DNA from: an uncultured Roseibium sp.
GTDB lineage: Bacteria > Pseudomonadota > Alphaproteobacteria > Rhizobiales > Stappiaceae
Direction: 5' to 3'
Assembly: GCF_947499295.1 (NCBI RefSeq)
Contig: NZ_CANMNP010000008.1
Location: 1-64,000, forward strand
Length of the DNA: 64,000 bases
The translations under genes were made by a program, and so were the position numbers. The notes under the pieces are model-generated. The model was not told where the DNA came from and did not search any database. It worked only from the letters and a program-made list of their open reading frames with translations. Positions 17,936 through 26,868 of the stretch are shown in pieces (position 1 is the first letter of the stretch; every line of letters starts with the position of its first letter).

Positions 17936-18237
17936 TTCCATCTCTCCTTCTGTTCAACCATGGAGCAGGTGCCCCAGCGTGAAGTCAGATTAGAAGGCGC
18001 GGAATTTCCGGTCTGTGATGAGGATTACGAAGTTCGCAAATCCGAATTCTTGCTACAAACACGCTCAATAAAGAAGACGTCCCTACGCTGAACAGCTGTT
18101 CCTGATCCCGACAAGCCATCACATGCCTGAAGACAGGTGAAACGCAGGATTGACTGGCCGGCAACGACGCAAACTGCAATTGCCGACGCAGCGTTCATTT
18201 CGAGGGGTAATGGTAATCCGGTGTGGACTACCTGTGA
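17936..18237. other. Intergenic region upstream of the small acidic gene
   Basis: About 300 nt between the small acidic gene and the end of the IlvD-type gene, both on the minus strand. It must contain the small gene's promoter. I see no further ORF with a ribosome binding site and no clear terminator hairpin with a T-run. Confidence 0.4.
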
Positions 18238-20091
18238 TCAGGCACCACGGTGACGATTGCTTGGCTCAAAGCCCGATTTTTCCGCCTGTCTTGGTTCACG
18301 TACCCAGACTTCACGGTTCGGATGCATACCGCCACCGCGAACGGCGGGAACGGCAGTGTGACGTGCCCTGTGCAACAGCCTCGTATCGGCAACGCCGCAA
18401 TTGGGATGCTGACCGCCATTGTCGGCGACGACTTTATCCCACACCCCTTTACGAGCAGCCAGAACGGCAGGGTCTTCGAGAGCTGTGCAGTTCAAGGTGT
18501 TGCTGTTCAGATCGACGATAATGGCATCGCCATCTTCGACAAATGCAATCGGGCCGCCAAGGGCCGCTTCAGGTCCGACATGACCGATTACAAGGCCAAC
18601 GGAACCGCCAGAAAAGCGCGCGTCCGTCATCAGGGCGACAACAATGTCGCGTTCGCGGCAAAGCGTGGTGATACGGGACGTTGGGTCCAGCATTTCCGGC
18701 ATCCCAGGAGCACCGCTCGGCCCGGAATAGCGGACGATAATCATGTCCTTGTCCTGGAAGCTGTCCGGCGCTTCATCAAGCGCCTTGATGAGGTCTGCCT
18801 CGCTTTCAAACACCCGCGCGCGCCCCTTGAAAAGATTGTCTTCCAGACCGCCTTCCACGCCCGCAAGTTTCAAAATAGCCGAAAAATCCGGAGACAGGTT
18901 ACCACCGAGCATTCTGAGCCCGCCTGTCGGCTTGAAAGGCTCAGCGACCCCGTGAATGACATCGCCATCGGGCGCTGGAGTGTTCAAGTCGGCAACCTGC
19001 TCGGCAAGTGTGCGTCCGGTACACGTCATCATATCGCCGTTCAGAAGACCTGCATCCAGCAGTTCCTTGACAATCACCTGGACGCCGCCGACGCGGTCGA
19101 TATCAATCATGGAATAAGCGCCATATGGCCGCGCATTGGTTAGGACCGGCACAACGTTTTTCGACAGGTGATTGAATTCTTCAGGTGTCATGACATCGCG
19201 CCAGAAGTGCTCATAACCGGCGGCACGAGCGATTTCGGGCACGTGTAGAACCACATTGGTCGAGCCACCGATGGCCATCGCCACGATCACAGCATTCCGG
19301 ATCGAGTCCCGCTTGACGATATCGCGCGGCTTCAGACCGGATGTCATCATGTCAGCGAGATGGGAAACGAGCTCAGCCGGGAATTCTTCAAGGCGCCGAG
19401 GATCGTCGGAAGCGGGCGCGACCATGTGAAGAGGTTGAAGGCCGACGACTCCGATGAAGGTTTGCATGGTGTTGTAGGTAAACATGCCGCCGCAACTGCC
19501 AATGCCCGGGCAGGCATTGCACGCTATGCGATGGCGGACTGCCGGATCCGGATGACCTGCAACCTGATACGCGCTGACAATATCCAGGGCTTCCCCGGTT
19601 TCGGGGTCCCGGCCTGGCCGGATGGTGCCATCCGACATGATGATTGCCGGTTCGTTGTGTTCCAGAACGGCTGCCATAGTACCGACCGGCGGCTTGTCGC
19701 AGGCAACCACGGCGATGGTTCCGGCAAGGCCTGTTGCCTCCAGATGCTCACACAGGGAATCGTTGGTGACTTCCCGACCCAGGAGCGAATAGCGCATCTC
19801 CCGTGTCCCGTTGCGGATACCGTCGGAGGTCGCGATGGTGAATTCCGGCTGAACCAGTCTGTATTTCAGTTCATCCGGACCATTGCCAATGCGGGATTTG
19901 AGGTGCTCATGAATAGCATCCACTTTGGAGGCAACGCCGAGGTAACACTGGCTGTCTCCTTTCGTCCCGACAACACCGACTGAGGGTTCGTGAATAAGTT
20001 CCGGATCTGTCCCCAGTTCTCTGGCAACCCCAATGGTCTGAGCGGACCGGCCAGGGTGGCGATCAATCAGGACGATTTTCGAACCCTTCAT
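18238..20091 (-). CDS. IlvD/Edd-family dehydratase (catabolic type)
   Basis: A 617-aa Fe-S dehydratase of the dihydroxy-acid/sugar-acid family. Three cluster ligands are visible: C49 in GDSQCYLG, C131 in VACDKPP and C194 in NACPGIGSCGG. The reaction removes water from a 2,3-dihydroxy acid to give a 2-keto acid. The N-terminus (SKIVLIDRHPGRSAQTIG) differs from biosynthetic IlvD, and the gene lies in an operon with a CoA transferase and a TPP enzyme, so a catabolic substrate is more likely than branched-chain amino-acid synthesis. Start at the ATG at 20091 because GAGGGAG precedes it; the frame is open 27 codons further. It is the last gene of the operon. Confidence 0.85.
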   Translation of the reverse strand: MKGSKIVLIDRHPGRSAQTIGVARELGTDPELIHEPSVGVVGTKGDSQCYLGVASKVDAIHEHLKSRIGNGPDELKYRLVQPEFTIATSDGIRNGTREMRYSLLGREVTNDSLCEHLEATGLAGTIAVVACDKPPVGTMAAVLEHNEPAIIMSDGTIRPGRDPETGEALDIVSAYQVAGHPDPAVRHRIACNACPGIGSCGGMFTYNTMQTFIGVVGLQPLHMVAPASDDPRRLEEFPAELVSHLADMMTSGLKPRDIVKRDSIRNAVIVAMAIGGSTNVVLHVPEIARAAGYEHFWRDVMTPEEFNHLSKNVVPVLTNARPYGAYSMIDIDRVGGVQVIVKELLDAGLLNGDMMTCTGRTLAEQVADLNTPAPDGDVIHGVAEPFKPTGGLRMLGGNLSPDFSAILKLAGVEGGLEDNLFKGRARVFESEADLIKALDEAPDSFQDKDMIIVRYSGPSGAPGMPEMLDPTSRITTLCRERDIVVALMTDARFSGGSVGLVIGHVGPEAALGGPIAFVEDGDAIIVDLNSNTLNCTALEDPAVLAARKGVWDKVVADNGGQHPNCGVADTRLLHRARHTAVPAVRGGGMHPNREVWVREPRQAEKSGFEPSNRHRGA

Positions 20092-20239
20092 TTTTTTCTC
20101 CCTCACGTCGAGCACGATTACGTGTGCACCTGTTATCCCGTTTTTCAGCCACTGAATAGCCTCAAGCTGCACGGATCAGGAGCATTACCCGTCCAAAATA
20201 AACCAGTCGCAAATAATTGGCTTGATTTCGCTGTTTTGC

Positions 20240-21856
20240 CTAAAACGCACCATCATAGGCTCGGCGTGGAATTCGGCAGGCCAGCAAAGTGAAACCGTCC
20301 CGCTTCAGTGCTGCTTCTGCTTCCTGTTTCAGATCGTTTTCATTCTCGATCCAGACACCGTGCCCGCCATATGCGCCAGCCACCGCCGGGAAATCCGTCT
20401 CGCCAAAATCCACACCTACATTCGGTCTTTGACTGCCGCGCTGTTTCAGTTCGATCAGCGCAAGACTGGTATCGACCAACACACAGATGATCACGGGGAT
20501 ATTCAGATCGCGCAGTGTTGAAAGTTCTCCGAGGCACATTTCGAGACCTGCATCTCCGACAAAGGCGATGACCGGTGAGCGATCGTCGACGAGACGGTGA
20601 CCCATCGCGAGAGGAACCGCGCACCCCATGGTGCAAAGAGCCGATGACTGGAGCATTTGCCTCGGCATCGGGCAGCGCCAGATTTGACTGACCAGAATGC
20701 GGTGCGCGCCACTGTCAGCCGTTGCGACCGTGTTCGCAGGCATGACGTCGCGCAGCGTATGGAAAACCCTGCCAGGGCCCCAGCCGGACGGCTCTGGTTG
20801 AAATGCCTCTTCGAGATCCTTACGCACCTTAGCCGGTTGGCCGGCAGCCCAGGAAGACTGTTCCTTGCTTCTGGCGTCCGCCAAAAGTTTCAAAGCCGGG
20901 GCGACAGCGCTGCGAAGTGTTGCGGAAACGGCGTGCATGCCATGTGTGCGCAGCACCGATGTCACGTCGATGACATTCGCCGTTTCCTCCCAGGGATTGC
21001 GCCAGTTGATGCGCATCTCGATCGGGTCATAGCCCAAAAGAAGAATGCAATCGCTCTGATTGATCAGCGGCAGCAGGTGGCCATCAGCCTTTGGCGACAG
21101 ACCGGCGCCTCCAAGTGCAAGATCGCTGTTTTCGTCCAAAAGACCCTTGCCCTTGTAGCTGGTCAAAAGGGGAATATTGAACGTTTGGCAGAACTTGGAG
21201 ATCTCGACCGAAGCACCTTCGTTCACGGCATCGACACCGGCGATGGCGATCGGACGTTCTGCCTTGGCAAACACCGCAAGCGCTGTCTCAAGGTCAGGTC
21301 CCTGAAACGGTGCACTGGCCACAGGTGCGGAGGAAAAACGCTCGCTCCAACCCTCTTCCGTTTCCGCTTCAGCGACCTTGATCGGAACATCTATGTGCAC
21401 CGGCCCTGGCTGACCGTCGAGCGCAATTGCCAGAGCTTTTTCCATCATCACGTCCAGCGCACCAAGGCGAGCTGAGAAGCTTGCCTTCACGATTGGCCGC
21501 AACAATTGCTGGTGATCGAAAACCTGGTGCGTGTAGCTTTCCGCATCGGCCTGATCGACGCAGCCCGTCAGGAAAATCAGCGGCACGCGGTCCTGCCATG
21601 CGTTGGCAACGACATTGATTGCGTTTGCTGCGCCCGGACCGATGGTAGCCAGAAGCACACCTGGAGCACCGTCAGCATGCCAACCGCCTTCAGCCATGAA
21701 GCCTCCGGCATTTTCATGTTTGACCAGAACGAAATTCAACCCCGCCTGATCGAGCGCCTGCATCAACGCAAGAACTTCACCGCCAGGGATGCCAAAAGCA
21801 TGACGGCAACCAGCCGCGTGAAGTTTGCCTGCGATAATATCTGCACCAGTGGTCAT
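20240..21856 (-). CDS. Thiamine-diphosphate-dependent enzyme, acetolactate-synthase-like
   Basis: A 538-aa enzyme with the three-domain ThDP fold. The N-terminal PYR domain contains FGIPGGEVLALMQAL and the activating Glu in LVKHENAGGFMAEG. The C-terminal PP domain has GDAGLEMCLGELSTLRDLNIP, a GDG-type cofactor motif with Ala for Gly and no second Asn pair. It begins 8 nt after the CoA-transferase stop and precedes the IlvD-type gene by 148 nt. Relatives carboligate or decarboxylate 2-keto acids. Its position next to a dehydratase that makes 2-keto acids suggests it acts on that product. Confidence 0.85.
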   Translation of the reverse strand: MTTGADIIAGKLHAAGCRHAFGIPGGEVLALMQALDQAGLNFVLVKHENAGGFMAEGGWHADGAPGVLLATIGPGAANAINVVANAWQDRVPLIFLTGCVDQADAESYTHQVFDHQQLLRPIVKASFSARLGALDVMMEKALAIALDGQPGPVHIDVPIKVAEAETEEGWSERFSSAPVASAPFQGPDLETALAVFAKAERPIAIAGVDAVNEGASVEISKFCQTFNIPLLTSYKGKGLLDENSDLALGGAGLSPKADGHLLPLINQSDCILLLGYDPIEMRINWRNPWEETANVIDVTSVLRTHGMHAVSATLRSAVAPALKLLADARSKEQSSWAAGQPAKVRKDLEEAFQPEPSGWGPGRVFHTLRDVMPANTVATADSGAHRILVSQIWRCPMPRQMLQSSALCTMGCAVPLAMGHRLVDDRSPVIAFVGDAGLEMCLGELSTLRDLNIPVIICVLVDTSLALIELKQRGSQRPNVGVDFGETDFPAVAGAYGGHGVWIENENDLKQEAEAALKRDGFTLLACRIPRRAYDGAF

Positions 21857-21864
21857 TGAAATGC

Positions 21865-23133
21865 TTACCCTTTATTTGGAGCATCTGCCCCAAGATCCAA
21901 AATACCTTTTGCTTCCAGATCCGAAAGCTGCTCTGCGGTCAGTCCCAGGTGACGAGCGAGCACGTCTTGTGTGTCTGCACCAAGCAACGGTGGCGCGTTC
22001 CTGTAACCAACCGGCGTTTTCTCCAGGTTGATCGGAGATCCAATCAGGTCAACGTCCCCGCTGAGCGGATGCGGCAGTGTAATGCGCATGTTGCGCTGCC
22101 GGATTTGCGGATCATCGAAAACCTGTCCCAAATCATTGACAGGGCCGCACGGAACACCCGTCTCTTCGAGCAGCCTGATCCACTCGTCTGCCGTCTTTTC
22201 AATGGTAAGACGCCGGATCAAGGGGATTAGCTCCTTGCGATTTCGTACTCGATCCGCGTTCTTGGCAAATTGAGGATCGGCGCCAAGTTCGGGTGCACCT
22301 GCAACCGCGCAGAACTTTTGAAACTGGGTGTCGTTGCCAACCGCGATGATGAAAGACTGATCTGCAGCTGGAAAGGTCTCATAAGGAACGATGGTCGGGT
22401 GACCATTACCAAGCCGACCAGGGACATCGCCGGACACCAGATACCCAACGCCCTGATTGATCAGCCAGGAGACCTGCGCGTCGAGCAAGGAAATGTCGAT
22501 ATGCTGACCTTCGTCCGTTGAATGCCGATGGTTGAGGGCAGCAAGGATCGAGACCGTTGCGTACATTCCGCACATGACGTCGGCAATGCCGACACCGCAC
22601 TTTGTCTCCGTGCCGCCATCCTCGTCGGCAAATCCGGTAAGCGACATGATCCCGCCCATGCCCTGGATCAGGAAATCGTAACCTGCACGATGCGCATAAG
22701 GCCCGGTCTGGCCGAAGCCGGAAATCGAACAATAAATGAGGCGCGGATTGCGCGCTTTCAAAGTTGCGTAGTCGAGGCCACGCCGTTTCAGGTCCCCAAC
22801 CTTGAAATTCTCGACCAGAATATCTGCCTTGACGGCGAGATCGGCAATCAGGCTCTGGCCTTCCGGGCTGGACAGATCAATCGCTACAGACGCCTTGTTG
22901 CGGTTCGAGGACAGGTAGTAAGCGCTCTCGGCGGTCTCATTTCCATCCTTGTCCTTCAGGAAAGGCGGTCCCCAGCCACGGGTATCGTCGCCGCGGCCCG
23001 GACGCTCGATCTTGATCACTTCCGCACCAAGATCGCCCAGGATCTGGGTACAGGTCGGACCAGCCAGTATTCGCGAAAGATCTAGAACAACAAGACCGGA
23101 CAGAGCGCCGGGATCGGGGCTGGATGGGGACAC
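21865..23133 (-). CDS. CaiB/BaiF-family CoA transferase (class III)
   Basis: A 422-aa class III CoA transferase. It shows LVVLDLSRILAGPTCTQILGDLGAEVIKIE at the N-terminus (Rossmann half), NKASVAIDLSSPEG, and the catalytic Asp D153 in GYDFLIQGMGG, which forms the aspartyl-CoA anhydride. Length is normal. It is the first gene of a three-gene operon with the TPP enzyme and the IlvD-type dehydratase. It would activate an acid by moving CoA from a donor such as succinyl-CoA. Substrate not predictable. Confidence 0.92.
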   Translation of the reverse strand: MSPSSPDPGALSGLVVLDLSRILAGPTCTQILGDLGAEVIKIERPGRGDDTRGWGPPFLKDKDGNETAESAYYLSSNRNKASVAIDLSSPEGQSLIADLAVKADILVENFKVGDLKRRGLDYATLKARNPRLIYCSISGFGQTGPYAHRAGYDFLIQGMGGIMSLTGFADEDGGTETKCGVGIADVMCGMYATVSILAALNHRHSTDEGQHIDISLLDAQVSWLINQGVGYLVSGDVPGRLGNGHPTIVPYETFPAADQSFIIAVGNDTQFQKFCAVAGAPELGADPQFAKNADRVRNRKELIPLIRRLTIEKTADEWIRLLEETGVPCGPVNDLGQVFDDPQIRQRNMRITLPHPLSGDVDLIGSPINLEKTPVGYRNAPPLLGADTQDVLARHLGLTAEQLSDLEAKGILDLGADAPNKG

Positions 23134-23253
23134 ACTTCACCTAAACGTGCTGAATTTCGTCGGAAAAGGCCACAGGGGCGCAGCCGCGTCAACAGCACCG
23201 TTGCGCTGACGCGCACACTGCGGCTCAAATTCCTGTCAGTTCGCGGTGAACGT

Positions 23254-24105
23254 TCACCCCTTTTCGGTCCACCCCATCATGGAGCCAAGCTCAGTCCACG
23301 CACGCTTGATCCATTTTGCTTCAACACTGTGGCCGCCATCATGCAAACAGAGTTCCAGAAGCCCTTCGCTGGGTTGCCAGCGTTCGCAGGTCAATTTGCC
23401 GTCGGTAAATTTTTGTGGCGCGGCATCCGCCAGGCCGTTTTGCCGGCGCCAGACATCAAAGCTTTCAAATACATCTCCCTGCTTCCACTGGCCGCCGCCG
23501 AGCCACCTGCCCGCGAGCGGCACGACCGTATCGCTGGTGCCGTGAACATGAAAAAGATAGGGCGGTTCTGTCGGACAGTCTTTCGGCAGCGGTTCCCAGA
23601 AAGCTCCGGCAATCGGCGCATAACCGGCAAATTTTCCGGAGTCCTGACAGGCCAGATACCAGGTCATGAAGCCGCCCGATGAAAAACCGGACAGCAGTGT
23701 CCGGTTCGTGTCGACACCGAATTTGTCGGAAAGGTCACTCAGAACATTGTCGAAGAAGACGGCCTCATCGCGCAGGTTTCGAGGCGCCGTGGGAAAGGAC
23801 CATGTGCCGTCCACGCCCTGGACCGCGACAAAGGCGACGCCGAGCTCATCGGCCATGCGCTGGAAGCCTTTGTTGCGGATCGCATTGACAGCCTTTCCAC
23901 GATGGCCATGCAGATAAAAGATCGCGCCGAGCGCTTCTCCGTCTTCATGCGCCTTCGGAAGGTGGATGTAGTACTGTCCGTTTTCGATTTCACAAGGGAC
24001 TTCTTCGCCGCACCCGGTTTCTGCGGCTGTGCTGTTTCCGCCCGCCAGGACAACGCCGCTCAAAATGGCGGCACAGCCGACGAAAGAGTATTTTTTCGAC
24101 AACAC
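23254..24105 (-). CDS. Secreted PHB-depolymerase/esterase-like hydrolase (copy 2)
   Basis: A 283-aa paralogue of the hydrolase at 7723-8532. It has a signal peptide (LSKKYSFVGCAAILSGVVLA), the oxyanion segment IFYLHGH, the nucleophile elbow GFSSG with S142, and late acid/base candidates in HGTSDTVV and HDGGHSVE. I start at the GTG at 24105 because GAGGAG is 6 nt upstream; the ATG at 24123 would put charged residues before the signal peptide. It is monocistronic. The two copies differ in sequence but keep spacing, so they may handle related esters. Confidence 0.8.
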   Translation of the reverse strand: MLSKKYSFVGCAAILSGVVLAGGNSTAAETGCGEEVPCEIENGQYYIHLPKAHEDGEALGAIFYLHGHRGKAVNAIRNKGFQRMADELGVAFVAVQGVDGTWSFPTAPRNLRDEAVFFDNVLSDLSDKFGVDTNRTLLSGFSSGGFMTWYLACQDSGKFAGYAPIAGAFWEPLPKDCPTEPPYLFHVHGTSDTVVPLAGRWLGGGQWKQGDVFESFDVWRRQNGLADAAPQKFTDGKLTCERWQPSEGLLELCLHDGGHSVEAKWIKRAWTELGSMMGWTEKG

Positions 24106-24248
24106 TTCCAGCTCCTCACCCATCGCATATGGTTCGCGGACTGCCGCAAAGAATTTGGCGCCCCGCCTGCAAACATTGGAGCGGCGCTGGAATTTGTCCA
24201 GCCGGCGCCGTTCACAAGTCGGAGAGAGCCATCATGCTGAGTGTGCAA

Positions 24249-25034
24249 CTATTCCCAGGAGCCGTCGGTGGGTATTTTCAGTGTCCGGCCGCAATGCTTG
24301 CAATGAACAGCATCCGTATCGTGCCGGTTCAAGCCGCAGTCGGGGCAGGATATCCTGACTTTGGAAGGCCGGAAAATCGTTTGAACCAACCGTAGAAACA
24401 GGGCAACACCGAAGATCATGATCAGGACGGTCATGAGCCTGCCGACACTGTCGGTCATCGTGATGTCGCCAAACCCGGTTGTCGTCAGGGTCGCAACAGT
24501 GAAATACAGCGCATCGAGATAGTTGTTGATGTTGGGATTGCGGTCGTCTTCCACCACAAACACGATAGCAGTGACCACGAAAATGAAGACGATCAAGTTC
24601 ACGCCCGACTGCAGAATTTCCTCGTTGCGCCTGAACCAGCTGGACGCATCGCGCAGCTCCTTCAGAAGATGATAGGACCGCATCAAACGCAACATGCGCA
24701 CGACACGCATGAAGGCAAAGTTTTCAAGGAAGGCGGGTGCAATCAAAGATGCAATCACGACAACGTCGGCCAAAGACGTAAAGCTGACGACATAGCGCCC
24801 CGGATTGGCTGCCGCGATCATCCTGGCAACATAGTCGAGCAGCAGCACACCTGCGATCACATAGTCCAACGCATGATGTAGCCGCGCCGGGTCAAGAACC
24901 GAGGAGACAACGAAATAGCCGATCGTGATCAGATCGAAAGCAAGCAGTGCATAGCGAAAGACCCTGGCTTTGGTGCTGTGACCGAAATAAAGCTGTCGGA
25001 GAATTGTTTTCAGAGAGAATGTTTCCGCGGCCAT
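24249..25034 (-). CDS. Voltage-gated K+ channel-like protein with C-terminal zinc ribbon
   Basis: A 261-aa six-helix channel. Helices S1-S3 occupy roughly residues 20-110, and an Arg-rich S4 reads MRVVRMLRLMR. The pore helix and filter sit in TVATLTTTGFGD before S6, and the filter core TTGFGD is of the potassium type. The soluble tail carries two CxxC pairs (CPDCGL and CKHCGR), a rubredoxin-like zinc ribbon that may sense metal or redox state. The start is the ATG at 25034 (AAGG upstream); the frame is open 34 codons further. It converges with no gene and stands alone. Confidence 0.85.
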   Translation of the reverse strand: MAAETFSLKTILRQLYFGHSTKARVFRYALLAFDLITIGYFVVSSVLDPARLHHALDYVIAGVLLLDYVARMIAAANPGRYVVSFTSLADVVVIASLIAPAFLENFAFMRVVRMLRLMRSYHLLKELRDASSWFRRNEEILQSGVNLIVFIFVVTAIVFVVEDDRNPNINNYLDALYFTVATLTTTGFGDITMTDSVGRLMTVLIMIFGVALFLRLVQTIFRPSKVRISCPDCGLNRHDTDAVHCKHCGRTLKIPTDGSWE

Positions 25035-25254
25035 TGGATTTGCCTTTTCCCGGTTCAGTTTGACCGCAGTCCGACGGCAACCGCCCAGCCAATTCGCGTC
25101 ACAAGCAGGTCGCCTGATTGAAGACCTAACACGCATTCGTGCACAATCTGCATGATGATGCTGCGATGCAGCTGTTTATTCCACAGCCTCGGGGCACTAA
25201 GGTCGCCAAAGCAAAAACGGCAAAAAGCCAACAGACGATAGGACTGGACGTTAT

Positions 25255-26019
25255 ATGTTTGATTTGTCGGGACAAGTTGCCTTGGTGACGGGAGCCAGCC
25301 GAGGCATAGGCGCAGCAGCAGCCCGAAGCCTTGCCAAATATGGAGCCAAAGTGGTTCTCGCAGCACGCAGCAGCGCAGATATCGAGCAGATCGCGGACGA
25401 CATTCGCAAAAACGGCGGGGATGCTGCGGCCGTAACGTGCGATGTTGCCGACTACGGGGACATGGAAAAGGCCGTTCAGTTCGCGCTGGACACTTTTGGC
25501 GACATCAGCATTCTCGTCAACAATGCCGGCGTCATAGAGCCCATTTCACGGATTGAGACATCCGACCCCGAGGCTTGGGGGCAGGTCATCGATATCAATG
25601 TCAAAGGGGTTTATCACGGCATTCGCGCCGTCGCTCCGCACATGCTTGAAAAAAGTGCCGGAACAATTGTCAATATCAGCTCCGGCGCCGCCGTCGGCGC
25701 CCTTGAAGGCTGGAGCCAATATTGTTCTTCCAAGGCAGCGGCCCTGTCGCTCACACGCTGTGCCGACAAGGAGTTCGGCGACAAGGGCCTGCGTGTGGTC
25801 GGCCTCAGCCCGGGCACCGTTGCGACACAAATGCAGGTGGATATCAAGGCATCCGGCATCAATCCTGTCAGTCAGCTCGACCCTGCTGTGCACATACCTT
25901 CAGAATGGGTCGGCGAAGCCATTTGCTGGCTGTGCACGGATGCCGGTGACGCCTATCGAGGCGTCGACTGTTCCTTGCGGGACGAGGACGTTCGCAAGGC
26001 AGCCGGTCTCATACAATAA
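25255..26019 (+). CDS. SDR-family NAD(P)-dependent oxidoreductase
   Basis: A 254-aa classical short-chain dehydrogenase. The cofactor motif is TGASRGIG, NNAG is present, and the catalytic Ser, Tyr and Lys are in NISSGAA and QYCSSKAA. It ends with a FabG-like C-terminus. It is monocistronic; its stop is just before a strong terminator hairpin that belongs mainly to the small gene on the other strand. Substrate unknown; FabG-like reduction of keto groups is typical. Confidence 0.9.
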   Translation: MFDLSGQVALVTGASRGIGAAAARSLAKYGAKVVLAARSSADIEQIADDIRKNGGDAAAVTCDVADYGDMEKAVQFALDTFGDISILVNNAGVIEPISRIETSDPEAWGQVIDINVKGVYHGIRAVAPHMLEKSAGTIVNISSGAAVGALEGWSQYCSSKAAALSLTRCADKEFGDKGLRVVGLSPGTVATQMQVDIKASGINPVSQLDPAVHIPSEWVGEAICWLCTDAGDAYRGVDCSLRDEDVRKAAGLIQ

Positions 26020-26030
26020 ACATTCAGAAT

Positions 26031-26056
26031 CAAAAGAGGGCCGCAATGCGGCCCTC
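26031..26056 (-). terminator. Rho-independent terminator of the 31-codon gene
   Basis: GAGGGCCGC and GCGGCCCTC form a perfect 9-bp stem with a 3-nt loop, followed on the minus strand by TTTTG. On the plus strand no T-run follows, so it terminates mainly the minus-strand small gene. It begins about 30 nt after that gene's stop codon. Confidence 0.8.
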
Positions 26057-26086
26057 CCATGAGATCGACGTGTCCGAATGTCCGGA

Positions 26087-26182
26087 TCAGATCCCAGCGA
26101 AACCGTTCAAAACCGGAGGCTGCTCCAGCATCGTTCCATTCCGCCCAGACTTTCGGACCACGATCGGATACTCACTAGACAT
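26087..26182 (-). CDS. 31-residue small protein with perfect Shine-Dalgarno
   Basis: A short gene, begins MSSEYPIVVRKSG and ends VLNGFAGI. AAAGGAGGTG lies just before the ATG, one of the strongest ribosome binding sites in the window, and a strong minus-strand terminator follows. These two signals make translation likely despite the length. No signal peptide, membrane segment or Cys is present. It has a central NGTM and PP pair. I do not recognise a family. It lies downstream of DUF302 (115 nt gap) and converges on the SDR gene. It could be a regulatory peptide, a RiPP precursor or a small structural protein. Confidence 0.6.
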   Translation of the reverse strand: MSSEYPIVVRKSGRNGTMLEQPPVLNGFAGI

Positions 26183-26296
26183 GGGCACACCTCCTTTCAG
26201 TTGTTGCAGACACAATAAATGTGAGGCTGAAATCTCAACGAGACAAGGCGAAAATCATATTTCCCCTGCTTTCGAGATGCTGATCAGACCGGCCTG

Positions 26297-26776
26297 TTAC
26301 CGAGAGGCAACAGCATTATCCGCAATTGTCTGAAAGACATCATCCAGCTCGGCGGCGAGTTCGGCGAGCGCATCCCCGCCTTCATCCATATAAGGGGCGA
26401 AAACAAATCCAGGCGTTTTCCAGGATAACGTTCCGCTGCCATCGCTGTTCTCGGTGACATAAAACCGGATGGGTGCTTCAATGCCCGCAGCAACCGATGC
26501 TTCAAGCATACGGATGGCATAATCGTTTCTGTAAACGCCCATGATGCGATTGCCGGGTATTTTCAACCCACGTCCCTTGGCTCCAGCTGAGGCGCTTGCC
26601 TGCGTGACGAGAAGCATCTTTTCAGCTTTCACCGCCGCTTTGACGCTTTCGACCAGGTCGGAATAACTTTGCTCAGTCGGGATGACTTTCCAGCCTTCCC
26701 GGTTCGAAAGACTGTCCGCCTGGGAGACGCCAACGGCGACAATCAGCCAGATAAAGACACTTATCAATAGACGCAT
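26297..26776 (-). CDS. DUF302-family secreted protein
   Basis: A 159-aa exported protein with a signal peptide (MRLLISVFIWLIVAVGVSQA) and a DUF302 domain (about 35-150). The domain shows YSDLVESVKAAVKAEKMLLVTQAS and RNDYAIRMLEASVAAGIEAPIRFYV. DUF302 proteins are small, often periplasmic, sometimes bound to metals or near sulphur genes. The neighbouring YeeE gene is upstream on the same strand by 92 nt. Start: ATG at 26776 with GGGAGC upstream; the GTG at 26797 would add seven residues before the signal peptide. Confidence 0.85.
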   Translation of the reverse strand: MRLLISVFIWLIVAVGVSQADSLSNREGWKVIPTEQSYSDLVESVKAAVKAEKMLLVTQASASAGAKGRGLKIPGNRIMGVYRNDYAIRMLEASVAAGIEAPIRFYVTENSDGSGTLSWKTPGFVFAPYMDEGGDALAELAAELDDVFQTIADNAVASR

Positions 26777-26868
26777 ATTGCTTGCTCCCGCACTCACGTA
26801 GTCAATTCCGGCACCCTAATGGCCACCTGCCTCACAGCGCTCTCACAATGCGGTGTGCCGGGTTTCCC

